Source: Bradyrhizobium sp. 186
GTDB taxonomy: Bacteria > Pseudomonadota > Alphaproteobacteria > Rhizobiales > Xanthobacteraceae
NCBI RefSeq assembly: GCF_023101685.1
Contig: NZ_CP082164.1
Location: 6,758,001 to 6,822,000 of the forward strand
Direction: 5' to 3'
DNA: 64,000 bases
Numbering within the stretch: position 1 is the stretch's first letter; every line of letters begins with the position of its first letter. This document shows, piece after piece, positions 54,805 to 64,000 of this stretch. The notes beneath the pieces are model-generated. The model did not search any database. It was not told the DNA's origin and was given only the letters and a program-made list of their open reading frames with translations. Made by a program: the position numbers and the translations under genes.

Positions 54805-56055
54805 ATGCTGCGGCTGCAATCAGCACTCGGCGTTTTCGCATTGCTGGCGATCGCCTGGGCGTTGGCGGAGAATCGTCGCGCGGTGTCGCTGCGCCAGGCG
54901 GCGATCGGCCTTGTCGCCACCTTCGTCACCGCGATCGTCCTCCTGAAGCTGCCCGTCATCGCGCATGCCTTCGGCGCCATCAACGACGCTGTCGGCGCGA
55001 TCTCCGCGGCCTCGCGCGCCGGCTCCTCCTTCGTGTTCGGCTATGTCGGCGGCGGTCCCCCGCCCTTCGACGTGAAGGTGCCGGGCGCCGATTTCATCCT
55101 GGCGTTCCAGGCGCTGCCGATCGTGCTGGTGATGAGCGTGCTGACGACGCTGTTGTTCTATTGGCGCGTGCTGCCGCCGATCGTGCGCGGCATGGCCTGG
55201 CTGCTCGAACGCACGCTCGGGGTCGGCGGCGCGGTGGGACTGTCGACCGCCGCCAACATCTTTCTCGGCATGGTCGAGGCGCCGCTGTTCGTGCGGCCGT
55301 ATCTGGCGCAGATGACGCGCAGCGAACTATTCCTGGTGATGACCGGCGGCATGGCCGGCATCGCCGGCACGGTGCTGGTGCTCTATGCGACGCTCCTTGC
55401 GCCCCTCATTCCCGACGCGGCCGCGCATTTCGTTATCGCCTCCGTGCTGGGCGCGCCAGCCGCGATCCTGGTCAGCCTGATCATGGTGCCGGAGACCTCC
55501 GACAAGCGCACCGGCGGCGCGCTGGAGGATCCGGAGATGGAAGTCTCCGGCACGATGGATGCGATCGTGAAAGGGACGAGCGCAGGGATCGAGCTGCTGA
55601 TCAACATCGTCGCCATGTTGCTGGTGCTGGTGGCGCTGGTCTATCTCGTCAATGCCATCCTCGGACTGCTGCCGAATATCGGCGGCGCTGCGATCTCGTT
55701 GCAGCGCCTGCTCGGTCTCGTGATGGCGCCAGTGTGCTGGCTGATGGGGCTGCCGTGGGACCAGGCGGTGACGGCCGGCAGCCTGATGGGCACCAAGACC
55801 GTGCTCAACGAATTGATCGCTTATGTCGATCTGTCAAAACTTGCGCCGGACGCGCTCGACGCGCGCTCGCGCCTGATCATGCTCTACGCGATGTGCGGCT
55901 TCGCCAATTTCGCCAGCCTCGGCATCATGATCGGCGGCCTCGGCGTGATGGCGCCGGAACGGCGCGCGGAGATCAACACGCTCGGGCTGAAGTCGATCGT
56001 GTCGGGCACGCTGACGACGTGTCTGATGGGAGCGATCGTGGGGGTGCTGGCATAG
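54805..56055 (+). CDS. Concentrative nucleoside transporter (CNT/NupC family)
   Basis: A 416-aa membrane protein of the usual bacterial CNT length. The hairpin and helix motifs TAANIFLGMVEAPLFVRPYL and GTKTVLNELIAY, plus FANFASLGIMIGGLG near the C-terminus, are family hallmarks. They carry the residues that bind nucleoside and the coupling ion. ATG 54805 follows GGAGG/GGGGA sites. It imports nucleosides with Na+ or H+. Confidence 0.93.
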   Translation: MLRLQSALGVFALLAIAWALAENRRAVSLRQAAIGLVATFVTAIVLLKLPVIAHAFGAINDAVGAISAASRAGSSFVFGYVGGGPPPFDVKVPGADFILAFQALPIVLVMSVLTTLLFYWRVLPPIVRGMAWLLERTLGVGGAVGLSTAANIFLGMVEAPLFVRPYLAQMTRSELFLVMTGGMAGIAGTVLVLYATLLAPLIPDAAAHFVIASVLGAPAAILVSLIMVPETSDKRTGGALEDPEMEVSGTMDAIVKGTSAGIELLINIVAMLLVLVALVYLVNAILGLLPNIGGAAISLQRLLGLVMAPVCWLMGLPWDQAVTAGSLMGTKTVLNELIAYVDLSKLAPDALDARSRLIMLYAMCGFANFASLGIMIGGLGVMAPERRAEINTLGLKSIVSGTLTTCLMGAIVGVLA

Positions 56056-56065
56056 CAACGAGCTC

Positions 56066-56152
56066 GTAGCCCGGATGGAGCGCAGCGCAATCCGGGACCA
56101 CCTTCTCCGCGGAGAGACTTTCCCGGATTTCGCTTCGCTCCAGCCGGGCTAC
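56066..56152. repeat. Palindromic GTAGCCCGGATGGAGCG repeat
   Basis: Left arm GTAGCCCGGATGGAGCG and right arm CGCTCCAGCCGGGCTAC form a long imperfect hairpin of about 87 nt. It is a widespread repeat type in Bradyrhizobium intergenic DNA. It lies 10 bp after the nucleoside transporter stop. Confidence 0.8.
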
Positions 56153-56160
56153 AAGGGACC

Positions 56161-56248
56161 CGTCATTGCGAGCGAAGCGAAGCAATCCAGACTGCATCCG
56201 CGGAGAGATTTTGGATTGCTTCGTCGCAAGAGCTCCTCGCAATGACGA
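56161..56248. repeat. Palindromic CGTCATTGCGAGCGAAGCG repeat, intact copy
   Basis: Left arm CGTCATTGCGAGCGAAGCG and right arm CTCCTCGCAATGACG with GCAATCC/GGATTGC inside form a hairpin. This intact copy is the reference for the copy split around the IS110 element at 51474 and 53357. Confidence 0.85.
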
Positions 56249-56259
56249 GGAGAGAGCGC

Positions 56260-56799
56260 CTACGCCTTTAACTCCACCGTCTTGAACTCCGCCGGCAAAA
56301 TCACCTCCAGCAGCTCGACGTCGTCCGAATAGTCCAGGATCATATGCTTGATCTTCGGCGGCTGGGTCCAGGCGCTGCCTTCCTTCATCAAGGTCTCGCC
56401 CTCGCCGTCCATGTAGGTCTTCACCCAGCCCTTGAGCACGTAGACCATCTGGAAGTCGACGGCGTGAAAGTGCAGTTTTGACACTTCGTCCGGATTACAG
56501 GGACCCTGCAGCCGGATCACATGCGCTCGAGCCAGCCCGTGGCTCGCATCGGCGATGCCGAGATCGCGATATTTCGCGTAGGCACGCAGGCCATCGGCTT
56601 TGAAGTCTTCCTCGCGGTGATGGCTGATCGCGATGCGCTGCTTGGGCCGCACAGCTTTCTTGGCAGATGATCTGGCCGATGCCGAGCGGGCCTTCGACTT
56701 CACCGCCTTGCGTGCCGAGGATCGCGCCGCGGCTTTGCTGCCGCTCCTCTTCTTCACGGCGGCTTGCGCCGCGTTGCGCGATTTCACCTTCTTGGCCAT
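56260..56799 (-). CDS. Cupin-domain protein with a histone H1-like basic N-terminal tail
   Basis: A 179-aa protein in two parts. Residues 1-55 are almost only Ala, Lys, Arg and Ser (KKRSGSKAAARSSARKAVKS), like H1/AlgP-type DNA-binding tails. Residues about 56-175 form a single cupin: HFHAVDFQMVYVLKGWVKTYMDG gives the His-rich metal motif 1 and IKHMILDYSDDVELLEV part of motif 2. Cupin alone occurs as a small sensor or enzyme; the fusion to a nucleic-acid-binding-like tail is unusual. Its function is unknown. Confidence 0.85.
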   Translation of the reverse strand: MAKKVKSRNAAQAAVKKRSGSKAAARSSARKAVKSKARSASARSSAKKAVRPKQRIAISHHREEDFKADGLRAYAKYRDLGIADASHGLARAHVIRLQGPCNPDEVSKLHFHAVDFQMVYVLKGWVKTYMDGEGETLMKEGSAWTQPPKIKHMILDYSDDVELLEVILPAEFKTVELKA

Positions 56800-56853
56800 G
56801 GCTGCCTCCCGTTGTTGTTATGGGGAGAGGCTATCACACATTGGGAAATCGTA

Positions 56854-57044
56854 GGGTGGGCAAAGCGGAGAGGCTGGGCAAGTATCCAATGCATCTTCAA
56901 TGCTGTAGAAAATTATCCGTTGTTGTACGAGGAGGCAGTCAGGAAATTCCATCAAAGTCGCCTTGGGCCCACGCGATAAGAACGATGTTCTACGACGCGG
57001 CCGCCGCAATGAATACTTGCCCAGCCTCTCCGCTTTGCCCACCC
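56854..57044. mobile_element. 191-bp MITE-like element with perfect 32-bp terminal inverted repeats
   Basis: 56854-56885 (GGGTGGGCAAAGCGGAGAGG...) is the exact reverse complement of 57013-57044. The 127-bp centre is less GC-rich than the surroundings and has no credible gene. The GTAGGGTGGGCAAAG end resembles a repeat family found across Bradyrhizobium. No clear target duplication was seen. It lies between the cupin and usg genes, 11 bp from the usg stop. Confidence 0.75.
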
Positions 57045-57055
57045 GAAGCCTCGTC

Positions 57056-57343
57056 TCAATGCAGCCTGAACACGCCATCCACTGCGCGCAGCTCGGCCGG
57101 CTTGATCAGCTTCGAATGCGCCACCGTCACTGAGAACAGGGGGCCGTCGAGCTTTTCCTCCCAGAACGCGAGGAAATCCTTCAGCACCGGAAATTTCGGG
57201 AACATGTCGTAGTTCTGCCAGATGTAGGTCTGGAGCAGCGAAGGATGATCCGGCATTCGGTAGAGAATTTGCGCCGTCGTCAGCCCGTAACCCAGCACCT
57301 GCTTCCGGAAGTCGTCGGAAACAACCCCAACCCGCGAGACCAT
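57056..57343 (-). CDS. usg: Usg family protein
   Basis: A 95-aa protein matching the small Usg family: GYGLTTAQILYRMPDHPSLL, then QTYIWQNYDMFPKFPVLKDFLAFWE. A perfect AGGAGG lies 6 nt upstream of the ATG. The name comes from genes near trp operons in other bacteria; no function has been established. Its 3' end abuts the MITE-like element. Confidence 0.9.
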   Translation of the reverse strand: MVSRVGVVSDDFRKQVLGYGLTTAQILYRMPDHPSLLQTYIWQNYDMFPKFPVLKDFLAFWEEKLDGPLFSVTVAHSKLIKPAELRAVDGVFRLH

Positions 57344-57607
57344 GCCAACCTCCTGTGCAGGAGCGCATATTCAAGGGGTGGCTTTCCGGTACGCCCTACG
57401 AGCCACCCGGTGGAGATGCGCTCACATGAGAGAAATGTGACGCAAACTGACAATGCATCTCAAGCCCAAAAGTTTAACAAGCTGTTGAAATTCAATGCGT
57501 TAGCAGCAGATGCGGCACGGTGCTAATACGGTCCCCAAGGCCGGTTAACGATGGTAAAGAATTCTGGCAGGCAGCGCTTCTGAGTGCTTATTTTTCTGCT
57601 AGAAGCC

Positions 57608-57636
57608 CTTGCTCCCGCAAAAATCCTGGCCTATTT
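57608..57636 (+). promoter_or_regulatory. Candidate heat-shock promoter of groESL
   Basis: A -35-like CTTGCT at 57608-57613 and a CTATTT -10-like box at 57631-57636, spaced about 17 bp, upstream of the CIRCE element. The sequence could serve sigma-70 or RpoH; the CTTG start resembles alphaproteobacterial RpoH promoters. The rest of the 377-bp gap back to usg (57344-57607) shows nothing further that I can identify. Confidence 0.45.
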
Positions 57637-57650
57637 GATCTTCACCCGCA

Positions 57651-57677
57651 TTGGCACTCGCGGGCATCGACTGCTAA
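57651..57677. promoter_or_regulatory. CIRCE operator for HrcA
   Basis: TTGGCACTC-N9-GACTGCTAA, differing from the consensus TTAGCACTC-N9-GAGTGCTAA by one base in each arm. It lies 43 bp upstream of the groES start, the usual place for HrcA-controlled chaperonin operons. Confidence 0.88.
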
Positions 57678-57720
57678 CACCCTGAAAACATCAATCCGAG
57701 CAAACGCTTAGGAGGACTGC

Positions 57721-58035
57721 ATGAAATTCCGTCCGCTTCACGACCGCGTCGTGGTCAAGCGCATCGACGCAGAAGAGAAGACCGCTGGCGGCATTATCAT
57801 TCCCGACACCGTCAAGGAAAAGCCCTCGCAGGGCGAAATCGTCGCTGTCGGCCCCGGTGGCCGCGACGAAGCCGGCAAGCTGATCCCGATCGACCTGAAG
57901 GTCGGCGACCGCGTGCTGTTCGGCAAGTGGTCCGGCACCGAGGTCAAGATCGACAATGAAGATCTGCTGATCATGAAGGAAAGCGACGTGATGGGCGTCC
58001 TCGACGTCCCCGCTTCCAAGAAGAAGGCGGCCTAA
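57721..58035 (+). CDS. groES: Co-chaperonin GroES
   Basis: A 104-aa protein that forms the heptameric lid of the GroEL chamber. Family motifs are [14 protein letters not shown] at the N-terminus, the mobile loop [21 protein letters not shown] and [29 protein letters not shown] C-terminal part. AGGAG precedes the ATG. It forms an operon with groEL, 44 bp downstream, under a CIRCE operator. Confidence 0.97.
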   Translation: MKFRPLHDRVVVKRIDAEEKTAGGIIIPDTVKEKPSQGEIVAVGPGGRDEAGKLIPIDLKVGDRVLFGKWSGTEVKIDNEDLLIMKESDVMGVLDVPASKKKAA

Positions 58036-58067
58036 GAGCCCCCTCTCTCCACCAGCTAAACACCTAA

Positions 58068-59720
<1,653 letters not shown>

Positions 59721-59753
59721 GTCCAGCCACCTCCGGCGAAGCCAAGAAATGCG

Positions 59754-59786
59754 AAACCCCGGCAGCGATGCCGGGGTTTTTGTTTT
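59754..59786 (+). terminator. Rho-independent terminator of groESL
   Basis: AAACCCCGGC, loop AGCGAT, GCCGGGGTTT, then TTGTTTTTT. A perfect 10-bp stem located 33 nt after the groEL stop. Confidence 0.93.
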
Positions 59787-59809
59787 TTAGGGTCCCAATC
59801 TCTCCACTC

Positions 59810-59895
59810 GTCATTCCGGGGCGCCCCCCTTGGGCGCGAGCTATGATGCGCAATTGCGCATCATAGCTCGGCGTTTTGCGCCGCCCCGGAATGAC
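59810..59895. repeat. CATTCCGGGG-type repeat containing a perfect 32-bp palindrome
   Basis: Outer arms GTCATTCCGGGGCG and CGCCCCGGAATGAC enclose a perfect 32-nt palindrome at 59838-59869 (GAGCTATGATGCGCAA and its reverse complement). It lies between the groESL terminator and the convergent signal peptidase gene. Confidence 0.85.
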
Positions 59896-59905
59896 GAGCG
59901 GGGCC

Positions 59906-60658
59906 TCACCACACCTTGCCCAGCCGCTCCATGCGCGGCTCGCCGTTGGCGTTGAGCGACCAGAATATCCGCGTCGTCACACGGCCGACGAGATTGTCCA
60001 TCGGCACAAAGCCCATCGCACTCATCGCGCGGCTGTCGGTGGAGTTGTCGCGGTTGTCGCCGAGCACGAAGAAATGGCCCGGGGGCACCGTGTAGACATT
60101 GGTGTTGTCGTAATAGCCGTTGTTGATGCAGTCGTAGGTCAGGTAGCTGGCGCCGTTCGGCAGCGTCTCGCGCCAGCGCTTGATTTTTGCACCGGCCTCT
60201 AACCCGCAGGCGGACCCGCCGCCGGCCAGATCCCGAAGCGCTGTGCGGGTGACCGGCTTGTCGTTGAGGACGAGTTGCCCCTCCCGCACCTGGATGCGAT
60301 CGCCGGGCAGACCGACCACGCGCTTGACGTAGTCGACCGAGGTGTCCTTCGGGTTGCGAAACACGACGACGTCGCCGTAGTCGGGCTCCGCGGCGAAGAA
60401 GCGGCCCGAGATCCAGGACGGTGCAAAGGGAAACGAATAGCGGTCGTAGCCATAGGCATATTTCGCGGCCAGGACGTAGTCGCCGACCATCAGCGTCGGC
60501 TGCATCGAACCGGAGGGGATGTTGAAGGGCTGATACAGGAAGATGCGAAACAGGAACGGTGGCGACCACAGCACCGGGATCAGCAGGATCAGGATGACGA
60601 TCGCCTTCCATTCCCGGGATTTGGCCTGCGGCCGGATGGTTTCCTGAAGAGTGGTCAT
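59906..60658 (-). CDS. lepB: Signal peptidase I
   Basis: A 250-aa membrane serine protease that removes signal peptides. One N-terminal transmembrane helix (AIVILILLIPVLWSPPFLF), catalytic Ser51 in IPSGSMQPTL and Lys112 in DYVKRVVGLPGD. Box E is LGDNRDNSTDSR. Two starts, 60664 and 60658, are two codons apart; the latter has better spacing from the GC-rich ribosome site. It stands alone rather than in the usual lepB-rnc-era order, so it may be a second copy. Confidence 0.93.
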   Translation of the reverse strand: MTTLQETIRPQAKSREWKAIVILILLIPVLWSPPFLFRIFLYQPFNIPSGSMQPTLMVGDYVLAAKYAYGYDRYSFPFAPSWISGRFFAAEPDYGDVVVFRNPKDTSVDYVKRVVGLPGDRIQVREGQLVLNDKPVTRTALRDLAGGGSACGLEAGAKIKRWRETLPNGASYLTYDCINNGYYDNTNVYTVPPGHFFVLGDNRDNSTDSRAMSAMGFVPMDNLVGRVTTRIFWSLNANGEPRMERLGKVW

Positions 60659-60785
60659 GCGCATGCCCCGCCCAAGACTGAGGTTGTCGCGAGATTACGC
60701 AACCTGTGGGCGCGCGCAATCCCCGTGCTTGCCAGACTTGGTCGTTCTGTTCTCGGACCGTGTTCAACAGGGCCGGCACAAGCCA

Positions 60786-61625
60786 TCAGCCACGTGACAA
60801 ATCCCTGAAGCAGTGGCGCACCCATTCGATCGTCAACCGCGTCGCGGGATCGCGCTTGAGATGGTTCTGCACGAGCAGCCAGACGTCGCGGCGCTTCGGA
60901 AGCAAGGTCGCGCGCAGGCTGCGGTCGGCCAGCAGCGATCCGCAATTGTGTTCGGGCAGCACGCCGACGGCCTGATGCGACCTGATCATCGTGCTGATGA
61001 CGCGGACATTGTCGGTGATGCAGCGCGCGGCCTGCAGCCGCTTTGCGCGCAGGAACTGCTGCTCCGGGATGGCGTCGAGCTCGTCCGGATAGGCGCAGAC
61101 GATCGATGTGGCATCGGCGGCCTCGGCCGGCTCGAAGAAATACAGCCGCACCTCCGCGAGCTTCGAGATCGTGAAGTCGCCCTTGTCCGGCTTGCGCAGC
61201 CGGATGGCGAGGTCGGCCTGCCAGCGCGAGAACTTGACGTTTTCGCTCGAGGTCAGGAATTGCAGCGTCAGGCCCGGATTGTCGCCCAGGAATTTTGCGG
61301 CGCGCGGCGCCAGCAGCTCCTCCGCGACCGAACTGGTCGAGGCGATGCGCAGCCGGCCGACCGGACCCGGCTGGCTCTCACGCAGACGATCGATCGCCGC
61401 GACATGCGCCGCCATTGCGCCGACATGCTCGAGCACCGCCTCGCAATGCCGCGTCGGGCGGCGCAGCCCGTCCGCGGCCTCGAACAGCGGCACGCCGAGA
61501 TCGCGCTGGATGCGCGCCAGCCGGCGGCCGACGGTGGTCTCGTCGATGCGCAGCCGCGCGCTGGCGCCGGCATAGGTGCCCTCGTCCCGCACGGCCGCGA
61601 TAATGCGCAGATCGTCCCAGTTCAT
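60786..61625 (-). CDS. LysR-family transcriptional regulator
   Basis: A 279-aa regulator with a winged HTH (NWDDLRIIAAVRDEGTYAGASARL, then ETTVGRRLARIQRDLGVPLFEA), followed by a periplasmic-binding-like effector domain (about 90-275). The start is ATG 61625 at MNWDDL; the open frame further upstream overlaps the divergent isochorismatase gene and is not coding. It is divergent from the isochorismatase and GST genes, which it likely regulates from the 130-bp gap. Confidence 0.9.
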   Translation of the reverse strand: MNWDDLRIIAAVRDEGTYAGASARLRIDETTVGRRLARIQRDLGVPLFEAADGLRRPTRHCEAVLEHVGAMAAHVAAIDRLRESQPGPVGRLRIASTSSVAEELLAPRAAKFLGDNPGLTLQFLTSSENVKFSRWQADLAIRLRKPDKGDFTISKLAEVRLYFFEPAEAADATSIVCAYPDELDAIPEQQFLRAKRLQAARCITDNVRVISTMIRSHQAVGVLPEHNCGSLLADRSLRATLLPKRRDVWLLVQNHLKRDPATRLTIEWVRHCFRDLSRG

Positions 61626-61755
61626 CGCAGCGAGCCTAGCAGGCACCGCCGACGCCTGCAAATTCGCAGCCATCTGCTGCAATAGTCCTGCACAATGGCA
61701 GGCCGCCGCCGCGCTAGTGTCGGACCATCCGATATTCTCGAAAGGCCTGACCGGG

Positions 61756-62349
61756 ATGACCGCTCCAAAGACCCTGCTCGAACTCGCCGGCGCCGACCTC
61801 AATCCACCGAAGCTTGGGGAATCCTGTCTCGTGCTGATCGACATCCAGAACGAATACCGCACAGGCCCGCTGGCGCTGCCGGATGCCGAGACCGCGATTG
61901 CCGCGGCTGCCCGCCTGCTCGCACGGGCCCGGCAGAGCGGCGCTGCGATCATCCATGTCGCGCACAAGGGCCGCGCCGGCGGCCTGTTCGACCGCGAGGC
62001 CGAGCGCGGCGCGATCGTTGCGAGCCTGGCGCCGCTCGCGACCGAGACCGTGATCGAGAAGGCGCTGCCGAACGCCTTCGCCGGAACCGACCTGCAAGCC
62101 CGGATCGCTACGACCGGACGCAAGGACATCGTGCTGGCGGGCTTCATGACCCACATGTGCGTCAGCTCGACCGCGCGCGCCGCGCTCGACCTCGGCTTGC
62201 GCACCACGATAGCGGCCGATGCCTGCGCTACGCGCGACCTGCCCGACGGACGCGGCGGGGCGCTGGCCGCAAAGACCATTCACGAGGTCGCACTGGCCGA
62301 GCTGTCGGACCGTTTCGCGATCATCGCGCGCGGCGATGCGCTGAGCTGA
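61756..62349 (+). CDS. Isochorismatase-family cysteine hydrolase
   Basis: A 197-aa protein with the complete triad Asp29 (VLIDIQNEY), Lys102 (EKALPNAF) and Cys135 (THMCVSSTAR), and the cis-peptide before Cys. This family includes nicotinamidases and N-carbamoyl amidohydrolases as well as isochorismatases. The substrate is not readable here. It starts 20 bp before a GST gene in the same direction and is divergent from the LysR regulator. Confidence 0.92.
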   Translation: MTAPKTLLELAGADLNPPKLGESCLVLIDIQNEYRTGPLALPDAETAIAAAARLLARARQSGAAIIHVAHKGRAGGLFDREAERGAIVASLAPLATETVIEKALPNAFAGTDLQARIATTGRKDIVLAGFMTHMCVSSTARAALDLGLRTTIAADACATRDLPDGRGGALAAKTIHEVALAELSDRFAIIARGDALS

Positions 62350-62369
62350 TCATCCTGGAGCGGAACGCC

Positions 62370-62996
62370 ATGCTGCAACTCTACTTCTGGCCGATGGCCT
62401 GCTCACTCGCCAGCCGCATCGCCCTGATGGAAGCGGGCATCGAGGCGCGCTATCACCTCGTGCATCTCTGGACCAAGAAGCGCATCGAGGACGATGCCGA
62501 CTTCCGCGGCATTTCACCGAAAGGCGCGGTCCCGGTCCTGGTGCTGGAGAACGGCGAGCGGCTGACCGAAAGTGCGGCTGTGCTGCAATACATCGCCGAT
62601 CTGAAACCGGAGACCGGCCTCGCGCCGGGGTTCGGCGATCCCGACCGCTACCGGCTGCAGGAATGGCTGAGCTTCATCGGCACCGAGATCCACAAGGGAT
62701 TTCTGTTTCCGACCTTCTGGTACAAAGAGGATGCGCCCAGGGCCGCGCGCGAGCGGATCGATGAGAGCGTCGCGATCGCGGCCGATCATCTCAAGGTGCG
62801 TGAGCATCTCGTCGGCGACCGTTTCTCCGTGGCGGATGCTCACCTCACCTGGGCGCTATTGCTGCTGCGTTATGCCCGCGTCGATATCGACCGCCATCCG
62901 TCGCTGGTCGATTATCTCGAACGGATGCAGGCGCGGCCTGCCGTACGGGAGGCAATTGGGATCGAGATGGCGCTACGAAAGACGGTGGCGGCTTAA
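62370..62996 (+). CDS. Glutathione S-transferase family protein
   Basis: A 208-aa two-domain GST. The thioredoxin-like N-terminal domain starts MLQLYFWPMACSLASRIAL with the Ser/Cys pair of beta-class enzymes. KGAVPVLVLENG holds the cis-Pro and LTESAAVLQYIAD the glutathione-binding Glu-Ser. The helical domain has FSVADAHLTWALL. TGGAG precedes the ATG. It is probably co-transcribed with the isochorismatase-family gene. Confidence 0.93.
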   Translation: MLQLYFWPMACSLASRIALMEAGIEARYHLVHLWTKKRIEDDADFRGISPKGAVPVLVLENGERLTESAAVLQYIADLKPETGLAPGFGDPDRYRLQEWLSFIGTEIHKGFLFPTFWYKEDAPRAARERIDESVAIAADHLKVREHLVGDRFSVADAHLTWALLLLRYARVDIDRHPSLVDYLERMQARPAVREAIGIEMALRKTVAA

Positions 62997-63003
62997 TTGT
63001 TTT

Positions 63004-63052
63004 GAGCATGATCTTTTCGGAAAACTGCTGCACACTTTTCCGGATCATGCTC
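63004..63052. repeat. 49-bp dispersed palindromic repeat, copy 2
   Basis: GAGCATGATC to GATCATGCTC, the better-preserved copy of the repeat at 18602-18650 (five mismatches by eye). It begins 7 bp after the GST stop and abuts the IS701-type element, which may have inserted next to it. Confidence 0.88.
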
Positions 63053-63187
63053 TAGTTCTACTGCGTCACAAATTTCGGGCGTGGTCGCATTTTGCTTTGG
63101 CCGCAACACGGGCATCGCGGCAAGGTTCTGGCGATCGCGTTGGCCAAACGGATGCGCATGGTCGCGATTGAGTTCGGGATGTGACGT

Positions 63188-64000
63188 TCAGGCCGCAACG
63201 GCAGTACCTCTGGGTCGGTAACCTGCGGGAAGGGCAAGTTGCGGGAAGATCGGGGCGTGACGAGGTCCTGAGGGGGGAATCGTCTCCCTTTCGGAGATCA
63301 GGAATCCGTAAGCTGCGATGCAGAGCGTTGCGTGATGATGGAAGCCACGCCATCCCCGACCTTCAAAATGCCCGAGGCCGACTTCTTGCTTGAGCTCCTG
63401 ATAGTCGCGCTCAATGCGCCAACGCAGCTTGGCGAAGTAGACCAGACGGTGAAAGGCGATATCGGCGGGAAGCGTCGACAAAAAGTATTTGGTCGGCTCG
63501 GTCTCGTCCTTGGGCCACTCGATCAAGAGCCATTCTTGCGGGCACGGCTCGTGGCGCCTTTCGTCACGCCGCGCGGCACGCACCCGCACCCGCGCAAAGC
63601 GCGAAGACATGGTTTCCGCCGAACCTTCTCGCCATTCGATGGTGCGCCAGGCGCGCTTGGGCAGGCCGAGTGCAAGGTCTTTGACTGAGACCGGCCAATG
63701 CTTGGCGTCGCGCTGCAGGCGCTTTGGTGGCCGTCCGCGGCCCGACCAAGTCTTCGGCGGCAGCGGTCCCGTCCCGTCTGCCCACACCGTCGTATTCGAC
63801 AGAATGCCCGCGACGTAAGCCAGCCCCAGGGCCGTGATGTCGGCGCGCAGATTGCTGTTATTGCCATAGCCGGCATCCAGCAGCGCCGCGCCACGCGGCA
63901 GACCAGCCGCGCAGGCCCAGTGCAGTTGCTCCAGCGCGATCTCATGCTTGGTCTTGAAGCCAATATCTTCAGGAACCCCCACCTTGCGCAGACGATCGCT
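63188..64000 (-). CDS. IS701-family transposase, C-terminal part cut by the window edge
   Basis: 271 codons of an open frame that continues past the right edge. DDE-type motifs are LLDAGYGNNSNLRADI with the second Asp, and the catalytic Glu in DYQELKQEVGLGHFEGR followed by WRGFHHHATLCIAAYGFL, a pattern typical of IS701 transposases. RWRIERDYQ is the conserved Y-region. The 135 bp between its stop and the nearby repeat should hold the IS end. A CTAG at 63052-63055 fits the target preference of this family, but the partner copy is outside the window. Confidence 0.88.
   Translation of the reverse strand, partial: SDRLRKVGVPEDIGFKTKHEIALEQLHWACAAGLPRGAALLDAGYGNNSNLRADITALGLAYVAGILSNTTVWADGTGPLPPKTWSGRGRPPKRLQRDAKHWPVSVKDLALGLPKRAWRTIEWREGSAETMSSRFARVRVRAARRDERRHEPCPQEWLLIEWPKDETEPTKYFLSTLPADIAFHRLVYFAKLRWRIERDYQELKQEVGLGHFEGRGWRGFHHHATLCIAAYGFLISERETIPPSGPRHAPIFPQLALPAGYRPRGTAVAA

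Overview
The window is high-GC DNA from an alphaproteobacterium, most likely Bradyrhizobium or a close relative in the Nitrobacteraceae. This is judged from the codon style, the groESL pair with a CIRCE operator, DUF3126, Usg and zf-CHCC proteins, many ABC/amidase/acyl-CoA catabolic genes, and several families of short palindromic intergenic repeats typical of that group. It looks chromosomal. Species assignment is inference; no search was run.

Layout. (1) 1-6.1 kb: end of an unidentified gene, a GntR regulator, and a divergent PotABCD-type ABC transporter operon that ends in a hydantoin/Asp-Glu racemase-family gene. (2) 6.2-13.2 kb: small secreted or membrane proteins, a candidate small RNA with a CRP-like site and a strong terminator, an Rmf/CrpP-like microprotein, a HAMP-PAS sensor gene broken by a frameshift, a gamma-carbonic anhydrase and cysE. 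(3) 13.4-27.8 kb: several large membrane proteins (GT39-, GT87- and GT-C-like) mixed with hydrolases, a flavin monooxygenase, an enoyl-CoA hydratase and a Bcr/CflA-type MFS pump. A tRNA-Leu(TAA) gene has its 3' part repeated 1,051 bp downstream, bracketing one alpha/beta-hydrolase gene. (4) 27.9-40.4 kb: a peptide/amide uptake and degradation cluster with a family 5 binding protein, DppB/DppC permeases, a fused DppD-DppF ATPase, two M20 hydrolases, an M81 (MlrC-like) metallohydrolase, an amidase and an enoyl-CoA hydratase. (5) 40.4-46.2 kb: quinone oxidoreductase, HCCA isomerase, GST, a short MetE-like protein, xanthine phosphoribosyltransferase and a CinA/MoaB-fold protein.

(6) 46.4-50.6 kb: the four-gene Anbu cluster, consisting of a circularly permuted ATP-grasp, an alpha-E protein, a transglutaminase-like protease and the Anbu proteasome homologue. 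This is the most interesting biology in the window, and its physiological role is still poorly understood. An SDR gene follows. (7) 51.4-53.4 kb: an IS110-family element that appears to split a dispersed palindromic repeat, which fixes its approximate ends. (8) 53.4-64 kb: MFS exporter, CNT nucleoside transporter, a cupin with a histone-H1-like tail, a 191-bp element with perfect 32-bp inverted repeats, usg, groESL, signal peptidase I, LysR/isochorismatase/GST, and an IS701-type transposase cut by the window edge.

All coordinates and motifs were read by eye. Family calls rest on recognisable motifs and overall resemblance, not on database searches.
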